Shown here: positions 1 to 8,697 of the stretch, one piece after another
How positions within the stretch are numbered: the stretch's first letter is position 1
How the letters are laid out: each line of letters starts with the position of its first letter
Assembly (NCBI GenBank): GCA_963772335.1
Contig: CAVYXF010000006.1
Location: forward strand, 1 to 38,595
From: CAVYXF01 sp963772335
GTDB lineage: Bacteria > Pseudomonadota > Alphaproteobacteria > Rhizobiales > Rhodomicrobiaceae
Length of the DNA stretch: 38,595 nucleotides
Direction of reading: 5' to 3'
The notes under the pieces: model-generated
Told to the model about the DNA's origin: nothing
Databases searched by the model: none
What the model saw: the letters and a program-made list of their open reading frames with translations, nothing else
Program-made: the position numbers and the translations under genes

Positions 1-1
1 C

Positions 2-1804
2 ATCCGGGTGAGGTTTATCGGCTCCGAGAATCTCCCTGCGCTCGCGGAGCGTGGGGTGGAGTTTGTCGGCGGGAATGATGTCATCCGCCCGGCCGTTGAT
101 TCCCTCGATCACGATGCCCGTCCGTCTGTCCATGACAGCTCCCACGCAGGCTCCTGTCTGCCCCTTGGAAAAGGTCCTGGCATCCTTGGCATCTCTGTAC
201 AGTGCGGCTCGCTCCTGGGCGATATTGTCGACGTAATGCTGGACCGGTTGTCCATCGATATGCGTGATGATCCCGTCGGACGTCGTTACGCGAGGGTTCG
301 TGGCATCCACAAGTTCGAGAAGCTTCTGTTCGGGACCCACGGGGAGCGACCCATCGGAATGGCGAAGCGAGGTTTCCGGGGAAATAGCCTCCGCTGGAGT
401 GGATGCAGATCCCGGGGTGTTGTGGTCGGCATGCCCGCCCGTCGCATCGGGATGAGGGGATCCATGTCCGCCTTGGTGCGGGACAGCCGGGTTCTCGGCA
501 GAGCCGTGGCTGTTGCCGTTCGATGTGACCTCTGTGCGCCCACGGTCGCCGGGTGCGATGTCTCCGTGGCCACCGCCGGCCGTCGCGTTGTCCGCTGTAC
601 TGGCGCCCGAGGTGTGAGGTGCATCTGTGCCACCGGGGGTGTGGCTGTTGTGGATGGTGTTGTCCGCTGTGCCGCCGGGTGCGTGGTCGCCTGCCCGTCC
701 GCCGGATGGTGCGTCGATCGTGCGTCCGATGTCGCCGAGTTTGTTGTCGAAGCTGTCGCCACTGCGGATGGCGTGGCCGGCGTCGTCGGCGCCGCGGATG
801 CCCGCACCGACCGGTACAGGCTTATTGCCGGACGTTTCCACGCGGGGTTTTTCTGCCCCGGTGGCGGGCTGTTCCGGACGGGCCTGGCCGGCGTGTTGTG
901 CGAGGCTGCCGTCGGCTTCGTAGAGGTTGCCTTCGCGGTCCAGGAATGGAGGGCCGTCCTCGAAGGGGGATCGGACCGTGCCTTCCGGGAGCGCGAGAAC
1001 TCCCTCGGGGAGTTTGACGGTGCCGTTCGGGAGCTGGACCGCCCCGTCCGGGACGATCGCGCCATCAGGGAGGTCCACCGTGCCGTCGGGCAGCCGGAGC
1101 GCGCCCTCTGGCAGCGTGATTGTGCCGTCGGGCAGCGGCGGAAGTTCGATCTTCCCCGTGCCCTTGAGGCCCGCCATCACGTTGCCGATTTTCGACACGC
1201 CGGCGCCCGCGCCTTTGAAGACGTATGTCATGGGGTCGACGATCCGGCCGGCTTTGCCGGCAAAGGACAGTGCCTTGGCCGCCATGCCGGCTTTGCCGGC
1301 ACCGGCGACCGCACCGCCGGTGCCGCCGGTGAAGACGGTGGTCAGGACGTTGAAGGTGACCGCACCCGCGGCCCGGGAGGGGTTATCCCCCCATTGGTCC
1401 CAGGCCACGAGCGCTTTCCCGGTCTCCGTCATCGCCGTGCGCGAGTCCCTTACCCACGTAGGAAGCTCGTCGTCCGACAGCTCCCAGAAGGCCGGGCCCA
1501 CGGCAACGGTGAGCACCAGTCCGGTGGTCAGTTTGCCCAGACCGGTCCACGCCTGTTTCGCGGCGTCCCAGCCGTCGAAGCCGGTCAGAGTCCCCAGGCC
1601 CTTGATGGTGCCCCAGACGCCGTCGACGATGAAGCCTTTGCCGAAGTCATAGCCGTGCTCCCACACCTGCCACCAGGGAGTCGACTCCTTGACCGCATCG
1701 CCCCAGGGCAGGCTCTCGGCCTGCTTGAGGGCTTCGGCGTCATAGCCGTACATGCCCTCTTTGCCGGAGCCGTCATTCGTCTTGAGAGTCTTGCCGCCGA
1801 CCAG
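2..1804 (-). CDS. Actinobacterial-type polymorphic toxin, C-terminal part (partial at both ends)
   Basis: The minus strand has one uninterrupted frame across this stretch, exactly antisense to a long spurious plus-strand frame. From the amino side it reads a Gly/Ala-rich hydrophobic region (FTGGTGGAVAGAGKAGMAAK, KGAGAGVSKIGNVMAGLKGT). Then comes a run of PDG/PEG repeats (PPLPDGTITLPEGALRLPDG) at about 1140-960, then a low-complexity His/Gly/Thr linker. The globular C-terminus contains GQTGACVGAVMDRRTG and LHPTLRERR, which resembles YwqJ-like deaminase toxin domains of Streptomyces. The window edge cuts the gene before a terminal His-Glu motif or stop could be seen. The native N-terminus (a WXG-like or linker domain in relatives) is missing: at 1804 the frame runs into DNA of a different origin. 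An in-frame ATG at 1855 exists but precedes unrelated sequence. Family assignment is from recalled composition and motifs; the deaminase identity is tentative. Confidence 0.6.
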   Translation of the reverse strand, partial: MVGGKTLKTNDGSGKEGMYGYDAEALKQAESLPWGDAVKESTPWWQVWEHGYDFGKGFIVDGVWGTIKGLGTLTGFDGWDAAKQAWTGLGKLTTGLVLTVAVGPAFWELSDDELPTWVRDSRTAMTETGKALVAWDQWGDNPSRAAGAVTFNVLTTVFTGGTGGAVAGAGKAGMAAKALSFAGKAGRIVDPMTYVFKGAGAGVSKIGNVMAGLKGTGKIELPPLPDGTITLPEGALRLPDGTVDLPDGAIVPDGAVQLPNGTVKLPEGVLALPEGTVRSPFEDGPPFLDREGNLYEADGSLAQHAGQARPEQPATGAEKPRVETSGNKPVPVGAGIRGADDAGHAIRSGDSFDNKLGDIGRTIDAPSGGRAGDHAPGGTADNTIHNSHTPGGTDAPHTSGASTADNATAGGGHGDIAPGDRGRTEVTSNGNSHGSAENPAVPHQGGHGSPHPDATGGHADHNTPGSASTPAEAISPETSLRHSDGSLPVGPEQKLLELVDATNPRVTTSDGIITHIDGQPVQHYVDNIAQERAALYRDAKDARTFSKGQTGACVGAVMDRRTGIVIEGINGRADDIIPADKLHPTLRERREILGADKPHPD

Positions 1805-2060
1805 TGACCTTATGCGCCAAGCTCTCCACGCTCCAATTACCGGCCGGCGCCGCATGCAGGAGCTTGAGCGCCGCGCCGGCAACCGGATCGTTGAAGGCCG
1901 CGAACCAGCCGACCTCGTCGGCTGACAGGCCCTGCATGTACTTGCGCAGGATCTCCACGAACATCAGCTCGGTGAGGAGCGGCAGCATGTCGGCATCGAC
2001 AGCAAGCTGCGTGGTGGCGCGCGCGATATCGGGGCCGCTAACGTCAGCGGCTGCGGTGGC
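1805..2060 (-). pseudogene. AraC-family regulator fragment (cupin type)
   Basis: The minus frame reads MLPLLTELMFVEILRKYMQG, then GWFAAFNDPVAGAALKLLHA and NWSVESLAHKV. This matches the segment between the cupin sensor and the AraC helix-turn-helix in the cupin-type AraC family, where relatives continue into a VSRSVLAERF-like recognition helix. Here homology stops at HKV and the frame ends about ten codons later (TGRRQDSQDE, stop near 1773). The DNA-binding domain is therefore gone. The upstream cupin part is also missing, and only about 25 related codons extend beyond the ATG at 1988. It is a remnant with no expected function. Its value is in marking the breakpoint at about 1804. Confidence 0.6.
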
Positions 2061-2213
2061 GGCGTCAGTGGTGCGGACCGTCTGTTTGGGATTGTGGCTG
2101 AAAGCTCGGGACGTCCGGCTTGGCAGGGATAATCGCTCAAGACCTAGCTTAAACTGCGGAGAGAACTATGGGTGCGGCAAGACAGTGACGGAGAGATTGA
2201 TACCCGGGGCTGA

Positions 2214-2983
2214 CTAGGTCACAAACTCATAACTTCGTAGCCAGATACGCAATGCGGCGAGTTTGACGCTGGCGAGGAAATTGTCGTCGCGCTTGTCGTA
2301 TCGCGTGGCGACGGCGCGGAAGTGTTTGAGTTTGTTGAAGAAGCGCTCGACAGCATTGCGCTGGCGATAGACCCAGTTGCTGAAGGGTAGCGTCCTCGTC
2401 CGGCCGGTCATCGGTTTGATATTAGCCCAGGCGCCGCGCTCGGCGAGCATGGTGCGCAGCGCATCGGAATCGTAGGCGCGGTCGGCCAGCAGGATGTGCC
2501 CGGCCTGCACGGTATCGAACATGTCCGCGGCGGAGCGGCCGTCATGGGCTTGTCCTTCGGTCAGTTTGAGGGCGATCGGCCGTCCCTCGGCATCGACCAG
2601 GGCATGGATCTTGGTCGTCAGCCCACCCCGCGAGCGACCCATGCAACAGGATCGGGTCGTTTTTTTTGACCATTGGCAGCATGCTGATGGACGCGGATCG
2701 ACGAGCTATCGATCATCTGCACATCGCCGTCATAAGCCCTGGAAACAGCTCGCAAAAGTCGATCCCAGATGCCAGCCTTGCGCCAGCGGTTGAAGCGGTT
2801 CACGCAGGTCGTATACGGACCATAGCGCGCCGGGATGTCCGCCCAAGGTGCGCCTGTCCGAAGCCGCCAGAAGATGCCGTTTAGAACCCGTCGGTCATCC
2901 ACACGCTCAACCCCGCGAGAGTTGTTCGGCAGCAAAGGTTCGATCACCGACCACTCGAAATCCGTCAGATCAAAGCGTCCCAT
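2214..2983 (-). CDS. IS427-group transposase, OrfA/OrfB by -1 frameshift
   Basis: OrfA (2618-2983, MGRFDLTDFEWSVIEPLLPN) holds the N-terminal domain and the first catalytic Asp in MIDSSSIRVHQHAA. OrfB (2214-2642) holds the second Asp in LLADRAYDSD and the Glu in RQRNAVERFFNKLKHF. The frames overlap, with OrfB in -1 relative to OrfA. A run of eight A on the coding strand (plus-strand T run 2660-2667) sits at the junction and fits the programmed -1 slippage used by this group. All three DDE residues are therefore present on the predicted fused product of roughly 255 residues. The transposase is probably functional. Confidence 0.85.
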
Positions 2984-3056
2984 GCCAAGCTCCTTTGTAG
3001 AGCTTGAATCACTGTTCGCCTCGTTTGGGAATCCCGTTTATGAGTATGTGACCTAG
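2214..3056 (-). mobile_element. IS5-family element, IS427 group
   Basis: The element has imperfect terminal inverted repeats: CTAGGTCACAAACTCAT on the left and, reversed, CTAGGTCACATACTCAT on the right (16 of 17 match). CTAG stands at both outer edges, consistent with a CTAG target duplication flanking a core of about 835 bp. It carries a two-frame DDE transposase on the minus strand. It lies between the AraC remnant and the decarboxylase unit and looks intact. Confidence 0.85.
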
Positions 3057-3354
3057 AGAACGGCACCTTTTTGCTCTTGATTCTTCTTTCACTATGGTAG
3101 GAAAGTAAGTTCAAAAGTTCTCGCCAAGTATTTTGGATGTATCTTGTTGTTGATAAACTTTCGCGCGACGGGATGCGCGCTTGCAACTAATGCTTGCATG
3201 AGGGTTGTCAGCCAGCAGCCCCTCATTAGGCGAGCGCTCAGAGGTCAGCGGTCGCGTTAATTATCTACCCTGATCGAATACTGGCGACACGCAGAAAGCA
3301 ATCGTTTCCGCAGGAGGATGACAACGACCTCTGCGGCGGGTTGGGGTTCGGCAC
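3057..3354. other. Intergenic region upstream of the decarboxylase
   Basis: About 300 bp between the IS427 right end and the decarboxylase start. It is more AT-rich than its surroundings at 3060-3190, so a promoter is plausible, but I see no convincing -35/-10 pair. A short frame begins at 3317 (MTTTSAAGWGSAHD) right after AGGAGG. It stops by overlapping the ATG at 3355 out of frame. It could be a coupled leader, or the true N-terminus displaced by one more indel. Confidence 0.4.
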
Positions 3355-4227
3355 ATGACTGATTTCGACGCCTTACGCTTTCGGCTCGCAGCGCTCGACA
3401 CAGCGCTCACGCTTTCGCCCTTGCGGCTGGCGCCGACCGGCCTAGGTGCCCCCGGCGGCTGGTTTCTCGGACCGAAGTCGGAAAATAAGGATCTGCTGCT
3501 GGCGCTGATCACCGACACGATCGAGGAGCATTGCGGATTCCGCACGTCTTACCACCCGGAAGATCCGGCGATCATTACGGCGGCGGTCAAGCAAACGCCG
3601 GAATACATCGCGGCCGTCAATGAACTCAGCAAGAGCGCCGCCGCGCTGAATGCGACTCTCAGGCGCTCCGCCCCGATCTTCAGCATGCGCTCGCACGGCC
3701 ATATGCTCTGGGATCAGGTGCTTCCCGCCATGGTCGGCTATTTCGCCGGCATGCTCTACAACCAGAACAATGTCGCTGCCGAGGCGTCGCCTGTCACCAC
3801 CTGGCTCGAGATTCAGGTCGGTAACGATCTCTGCCGGATGCTTGGCTACGACGTTCCGCTCGGCGACGAAAAGCCGGCGGCCGGCGTCATCGTGCCCTGG
3901 GGGCACATCACCTGCGGCGGAACCGTCGCTAATATCGAGGCGCTCTGGGCCGCGCGCAACGCCAAGTTCAACGCCCTTGCCCTGCAGGCAGCCATTAAGG
4001 AAGCGCCGTCACTCAGCTCGGCGCGCGACGTCGAAGTGCCTCTGCTCAATGGGTCGATGGCTCGCCTTAGAGAGCTGGACCCATGGACGCTGCTCAATCT
4101 GCCCATCGACACCGTACTGTCCCTTTCGGATCGCATGGTTCAGGCTGACGGCACCCATACGCTTGAACCCAAACTGATCGCCGGCGCGCTGCGCCCGTTT
4201 TCTCTGCAGAACATCGGAATCGTCGAA
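3355..4227 (+). pseudogene. Group II PLP-dependent decarboxylase, N-terminal part (frameshifted from 4263-8657)
   Basis: The frame from 3355 gives about 290 residues of a glutamate/tyrosine-decarboxylase-like protein: RTSYHPEDPAIITAAVKQTP, FSMRSHGHMLWDQVLPAMVG, then VPWGHITCGGTVANIEALWA, the typical substrate- and cofactor-binding region of fold type I enzymes. After FSLQNIGIVE (about 4226) coherent sequence moves to frame 2 (KFYERFLAELP, 4226-4258) and then to frame 3 (QAPVAFIPATGHYSWPKAA, from 4260). Two single-base insertions, in the aaatt run near 4226 and at cccgcag near 4259, would explain this. Either the gene is broken or these are sequencing errors. The start is uncertain because an alternative ATG at 3317 lies out of frame. 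Confidence 0.75.
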
Positions 4228-4262
4228 ATTCTACGAACGGTTCCTGGCCGAGCTGCCCGCAG

Positions 4263-7200
4263 GCGCCGGTTGCCTTCATTCCGGCAACCGGCCATTACTC
4301 CTGGCCCAAGGCCGCCACTTTGCTCGGAATGGGCCAGAACAACATTCAGAAGATCCATGTGGACCTTCGCGCCAGGATGCGCGTCTCCGATCTTGCCGAG
4401 AAGCTGCGCGACTGCAATCAGCGGCGCGTCCCGGTCATTGCGGTCATAGCGGTGATCGGCAGCACCGAGGAGAGCGCGGTAGATCCGCTGCGCAAGATCA
4501 TCGACCTGCGGGAGGAGCTGCGCAGGGAGGGACTTGATTTCGCCATCCATGCCGATGCGGCCTGGGGCGGCTATTTCAACTGCATGTATCGGGAAGAGGG
4601 CCTTCTCTTCAGAGACGCGGCGCCAGAGTTTCCGATGAGCGATTATGTCGGCGAGCAATATCGGGCTCTGCGCGAGGCCAATTCCATTACCGTCGATCCG
4701 CACAAAGCCGGCTTCGTGCCTTATCCGGCGGGCGGGCTGTGCTACCGCAATTCTGCAATGCGCGATCTGGTCTCGCTGGCAGCGCCTGTGGTATTCCACA
4801 ATCAGACCGAGCCGACCGTCGGGGTTTACGGCATTGAAGGCTCAAAACCGGGCGCAGCTGCAGCGGGCGTCTATCTTGCGCATAAGGTGATCCGGCCGAC
4901 CAAGCAGGGCTACGGAAAAATCCTAAGCCAGTGCGTGTGGACCTCCAAGCGGATGTACTGTCGGCTGCTGACGATGGACGACCGTGATCCGCAGCAGCCC
5001 TCTCCGTTCAAGACGGTGTTGTTCCAGATGCTGCCCGCTGAAGTACAAGGCCTGGGACAGAATGCGGTGCAACGCCAGCGCGACATGGCGGCGAGCTTTG
5101 TCGGTCTCAGCAATCAGCAGCTGTTGGACCGATTGGGCCGGGACAAGGAGGCGGAACAGCTGTTCAAGGAGATCGGCTCGGACCAGGTGATCCTCGCCTA
5201 CAGCGTCAACTTCCGCGATCGCCAGACCGGCACCTGGAATACCGATCCCGACAAGCTGAACAAGCTCAACAACAAGATTTTCGATATCTGCAGCATTGTC
5301 GATCTATCGGAAGATCCGAACAGTATCGATCTCATTCTCACCAATTCGAGTTTCGACGTCAGCAGCTATGGCGAGGATTTCATCGCCCATTACAGCCGCC
5401 GCCTGGGTCTCAACAATCCGGCCAATAAGAGCATCACCTTCCTGATCTCCACGACGATGAATCCGTGGACGACGGACACGCCGGTCGGCGATTTCCTGGG
5501 GGTTGTCGAAAAGGCGCTGCGCAAAGCCGCGTATGAAGCGGCGGACAAGATCGGCCTTGACATTGGTCCGGCCGCCAAGGCAGCGCTGCCGTACGGCTCC
5601 TGGCGCTCGCCTATTACCGCCGATCTGATAACGCGCGAACAAACAGCACTCAGCGAAGTGCGGCTGGTCGACGGGGACGTCTATTGGCTCGAAGGACGGC
5701 CAAGCGAAAAGAGCCGCAGCGTCGTTGTGCGTCTGACAGGCGGGGCGGGAGATCCCGCCGATATGTTGCCGCCTTACCAGGAGGGCCGGCCCTATTTCGA
5801 CATTCGCGACCGCGTCTACTCTTACGGCGGCGGCGCCTGGGTGGTGGACGAGGGCATACTTTACTTCTCCAACTCCGCCGACGGCAGGCTTTATCGCCAG
5901 GACTGTGGCGGCAGCCCGGTGCCGCTGACGCCGCCGCCCGCCGACCCCAGGAAGGTTCTGTGGCACTACGGCGATGGTCTCATCGACCGTCCGCGCCAGC
6001 GCTGGATCGGAGTTGTCGAAGACCGGTCCGGCGTCAACGAGGCGAGCAGGCATGAGCGCGAGCGCCAGCCGCTGCATCGCATCGTGGCCGTAAACCTTGC
6101 CGATGGCCGGTTGGATCACGGCACGCCGCTCGTTGAAGGCCACGATTTCTTCTCCTCACAGCGCCTGTCGCCGGACGGGCAAAGGCTCGCCTGGATTGCG
6201 TGGGACCACCCGCGCATGCCATGGCAGGACACTACGCTTTACATTGCCGATCTCGGCGCAGATGGTCGTCCCGCGGGCGCGCCGACCGCAATTGCTGGCG
6301 GGAGCGATGAATCCGTCATGCAGCCGCAATGGTCGCCCGAAGGGGAAAGCCTATGGTTCATCTCCGATCGCAGCGGCTGGTGGAATCTCTACCGCTATGA
6401 CCTGGCGACCGGGAAGACTGACACCATCGCGCCTCAGGAGGCCGAATTCGGCCAGCCGCAATGGATGCTTGGCCAGTCGAGCTATGCCTTCATCGGGGGC
6501 GGGCGCATCGCTGCGGCCTATACCCGGCAAGGCCTCGCCAAGCTCGCCATTATTGAGCCCGAGGGCGGCGGGCTGCGCGACCTTGACCTTCCCTACAACA
6601 CCATCATATCCGTCCAGGCCGATGGGGCAGGCCGGGTTTCGTTTATCGGCGGCGCGCCGCAAATCGCGCTGAGCGTCGTCCTCTATGACGTCGCGGCGGG
6701 AAGCCACCAGGTGCTGAGGAAGGCAAACCTGCTGGCGGATGACCGCAAGATCAGTCGGCATTTCGCCAATGCGAGGCCAATCACTTTTCCCACAACAGGG
6801 AATGAAGTTGCGCACGGGCTGTTCTATGCGCCGGCCAATGCCGACTATACCGGCCCCGCCAACGAGAAACCGCCGCTCATCGTCACATGCCATGGCGGCC
6901 CGACCTCGCAGGCCTCATCGGGGCTGAGCCTTGGCATCCAGTATTGGACCAGCCGCGGCAGCGCGGTTCTTGATGTCAACTACCGCGGCAGCAGCGGTTA
7001 TGGCAGAGCCTATCGCGACCGCCTTAAGGAGAGCTGGGGCATTGTCGATGTCGATGACTGCATCAGCGGCGCACGATACCTGGCGGAGGGGAATCTCGTC
7101 GACGGCGACCGCGTGGTCATCAGGGGTGGGAGCGCGGGTGGCTATACCACGCTCGCCGCGCTGACTTTCCGCGACTATTTCAAGGCTGGCGCCAGCTATT

Positions 7201-8657
7201 ACGGCATAGGCGATCTGGAGGCGCTGGCCTTAGAAACCCACAAGTTCGAGTTGCATTATCTGGACTGGCTGGTTGGTCCTTACCCAGCCCAGCTCGACCG
7301 GTACCGCGAACGCTCTCCGAAATACCATGTCGATTGCCTGTCGCGGCCCGTCATCTTCTTCCAAGGCGAAAAAGATGCGGTCGTTCCGCCGGACCAATCC
7401 CAGGCAATGTTCGAGGCCATTCGCAACAAAGGTCTACCGGCTGGATACTACCTGTTTGCCGGCGAGGAGCACGGCTTCCGGCAGGCCGAAAATAACCGCC
7501 GGGCGATCGAGGCCGAGCACGCCTTCTTCACCTTCCAGGTATTCCGGACGCGGCTGGATTTTGGCGAACCGGCGGCGGCGCAGCCCGCGCCTCTTCCGCG
7601 GGAGGGGGCGGACAGCGCCGAGGCTTGCGAAAATTCAACCGATATGGGCATGCCCGCCCAAACAGCCAGGGAGCCTTATACGGCCGATACGACGATCATC
7701 GGGGGGCCGACGCGGCAGCCCCGCGTCACAGCGCAGACCTATGCCTTTCGTTCGGGGGCCAGGCGTGAACACCACTCGCTCGACGATCACGGGCACGGAC
7801 ACGACGGCCACTCGCCCCAGCCCGAGCCCGGCTCGGCGAGTGTCGAAAACGAACGGCATTTTCACGCCTTCTCGCTCTTGGGCACGGAAAGGCTTTTCGC
7901 ATCCCACCTCACCATGCTCGATGATGAGGTGCATATGTATCAATTCATCGCCGAGATCGGTTTGCCGGAGCCGTTTCGGTCGCGCTTCATATCCGAGCGT
8001 CGCGATCATCCTCTCGACAGCTATTTCATTGCGAACACGCTGGCCGACCCGGTGGTGTGCAATCCGGTCTCCGATCCGATGACCATCCCGGAGCTTGCAG
8101 GACACCTGCGGACCAGCTTCGTCGGCAATATTTTCCGTGGCATTCCCTATCGGAATGCGTATGAATCCTGGCCCTGGGCGGGCGTAAAGCCGGTACTCGG
8201 CAATATCCCCGTCACCGTCGAGCGCATCGTTCACTTCAGGCCGTTCGACGCCACCATGACGCTGCCGGGCACGCTTGTCTACTTGCTGTTCGGCGCTGGC
8301 GGAGAGGGGCACATGGTGCACCTGCAGAGCCGGGAGCCAGATTTCGATCATTGCTTGACCCTGCAGCAAGCGCCGCCCTGGCTTGCTCAGGACCTGCTGC
8401 GCGCGGGCGTCGTCGTCGACATTCCTGATCTGCGCCCGATCGGTGATGGCGACCGAGCGCCGGGCGTGCGGTGCGCCAATCCGCTGCAGGACCGTGCGAC
8501 GGTGCAGGTGCGCTATCGCAGCGCCGGCAATCCACGGCCCGTGACCGTGAGTTATAGCCCCTGGTTTTGTGTCCGGGTCGCCAATCATCCCGACCCGTGC
8601 CAGCACTGCCCGCACCCATGCGGCACCGCCACGCCCCAGGAACATCTGCAGGGATAG
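4263..8657 (+). CDS. Decarboxylase C-terminal half fused to S9 peptidase and an unknown C-terminal domain
   Basis: A single open frame (TTG 4320 if translated alone, 1445 aa). Numbering from 4320, residues 1-420 finish the PLP decarboxylase: GHYSWPKAA upstream, the Asp motif HADAAWGGYF, and the Schiff-base lysine in VDPHKAGF (K129). Residues 422-820 form an S9-type beta-propeller with repeated WSPEG/SPDG-like blades. Residues 830-1085 form the alpha/beta-hydrolase with the triad Ser938 (GGSAGGY), Asp1019 (GEKDAVVPP) and His1051 (GEEHGFR). Next comes a linker with a His-rich stretch (about 1151-1164, HHSLDDHGHGHDGH). About 190 residues follow that I do not recognise (HFHAFSLLGTERLFASHLTM through PDLRP), and the tail is Cys-rich. 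No stop or frame change separates the modules. S9 enzymes trim peptides and group II decarboxylases make amines, so a peptide-to-amine role is a reasonable inference. The cyclase gene starts 40 bp downstream. Confidence 0.8.
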   Translation, partial: APVAFIPATGHYSWPKAATLLGMGQNNIQKIHVDLRARMRVSDLAEKLRDCNQRRVPVIAVIAVIGSTEESAVDPLRKIIDLREELRREGLDFAIHADAAWGGYFNCMYREEGLLFRDAAPEFPMSDYVGEQYRALREANSITVDPHKAGFVPYPAGGLCYRNSAMRDLVSLAAPVVFHNQTEPTVGVYGIEGSKPGAAAAGVYLAHKVIRPTKQGYGKILSQCVWTSKRMYCRLLTMDDRDPQQPSPFKTVLFQMLPAEVQGLGQNAVQRQRDMAASFVGLSNQQLLDRLGRDKEAEQLFKEIGSDQVILAYSVNFRDRQTGTWNTDPDKLNKLNNKIFDICSIVDLSEDPNSIDLILTNSSFDVSSYGEDFIAHYSRRLGLNNPANKSITFLISTTMNPWTTDTPVGDFLGVVEKALRKAAYEAADKIGLDIGPAAKAALPYGSWRSPITADLITREQTALSEVRLVDGDVYWLEGRPSEKSRSVVVRLTGGAGDPADMLPPYQEGRPYFDIRDRVYSYGGGAWVVDEGILYFSNSADGRLYRQDCGGSPVPLTPPPADPRKVLWHYGDGLIDRPRQRWIGVVEDRSGVNEASRHERERQPLHRIVAVNLADGRLDHGTPLVEGHDFFSSQRLSPDGQRLAWIAWDHPRMPWQDTTLYIADLGADGRPAGAPTAIAGGSDESVMQPQWSPEGESLWFISDRSGWWNLYRYDLATGKTDTIAPQEAEFGQPQWMLGQSSYAFIGGGRIAAAYTRQGLAKLAIIEPEGGGLRDLDLPYNTIISVQADGAGRVSFIGGAPQIALSVVLYDVAAGSHQVLRKANLLADDRKISRHFANARPITFPTTGNEVAHGLFYAPANADYTGPANEKPPLIVTCHGGPTSQASSGLSLGIQYWTSRGSAVLDVNYRGSSGYGRAYRDRLKESWGIVDVDDCISGARYLAEGNLVDGDRVVIRGGSAGGYTTLAALTFRDYFKAGASYYGIGDLEALALETHKFELHYLDWLVGPYPAQLDRYRERSPKYHVDCLSRPVIFFQGEKDAVVPPDQSQAMFEAIRNKGLPAGYYLFAGEEHGFRQAENNRRAIEAEHAFFTFQVFRTRLDFGEPAAAQPAPLPREGADSAEACENSTDMGMPAQTAREPYTADTTIIGGPTRQPRVTAQTYAFRSGARREHHSLDDHGHGHDGHSPQPEPGSASVENERHFHAFSLLGTERLFASHLTMLDDEVHMYQFIAEIGLPEPFRSRFISERRDHPLDSYFIANTLADPVVCNPVSDPMTIPELAGHLRTSFVGNIFRGIPYRNAYESWPWAGVKPVLGNIPVTVERIVHFRPFDATMTLPGTLVYLLFGAGGEGHMVHLQSREPDFDHCLTLQQAPPWLAQDLLRAGVVVDIPDLRPIGDGDRAPGVRCANPLQDRATVQVRYRSAGNPRPVTVSYSPWFCVRVANHPDPCQHCPHPCGTATPQEHLQG

Positions 8658-8697
8658 AAAGGCGTACAGTGCCCACACATTCAGCGGAGGAGCACGA

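Noticed and set aside
286..1065. 259-aa minus-strand frame rich in Ser, Thr and Arg
   Set aside because: It is one base out of register with the PDG-repeat toxin frame and composed of frame-shifted repeat codons.
976..1140. Short periodic repeats that could suggest a CRISPR-like array
   Set aside because: The periodicity is about 24 bp and degenerate, matches the PDG/PEG protein repeats, and has no unique spacers.
8..1807. 599-codon plus-strand open frame
   Set aside because: It is the exact antisense of the toxin frame. Its protein has no motif and biased composition, while the minus frame gives recognisable repeats and domain sequence.
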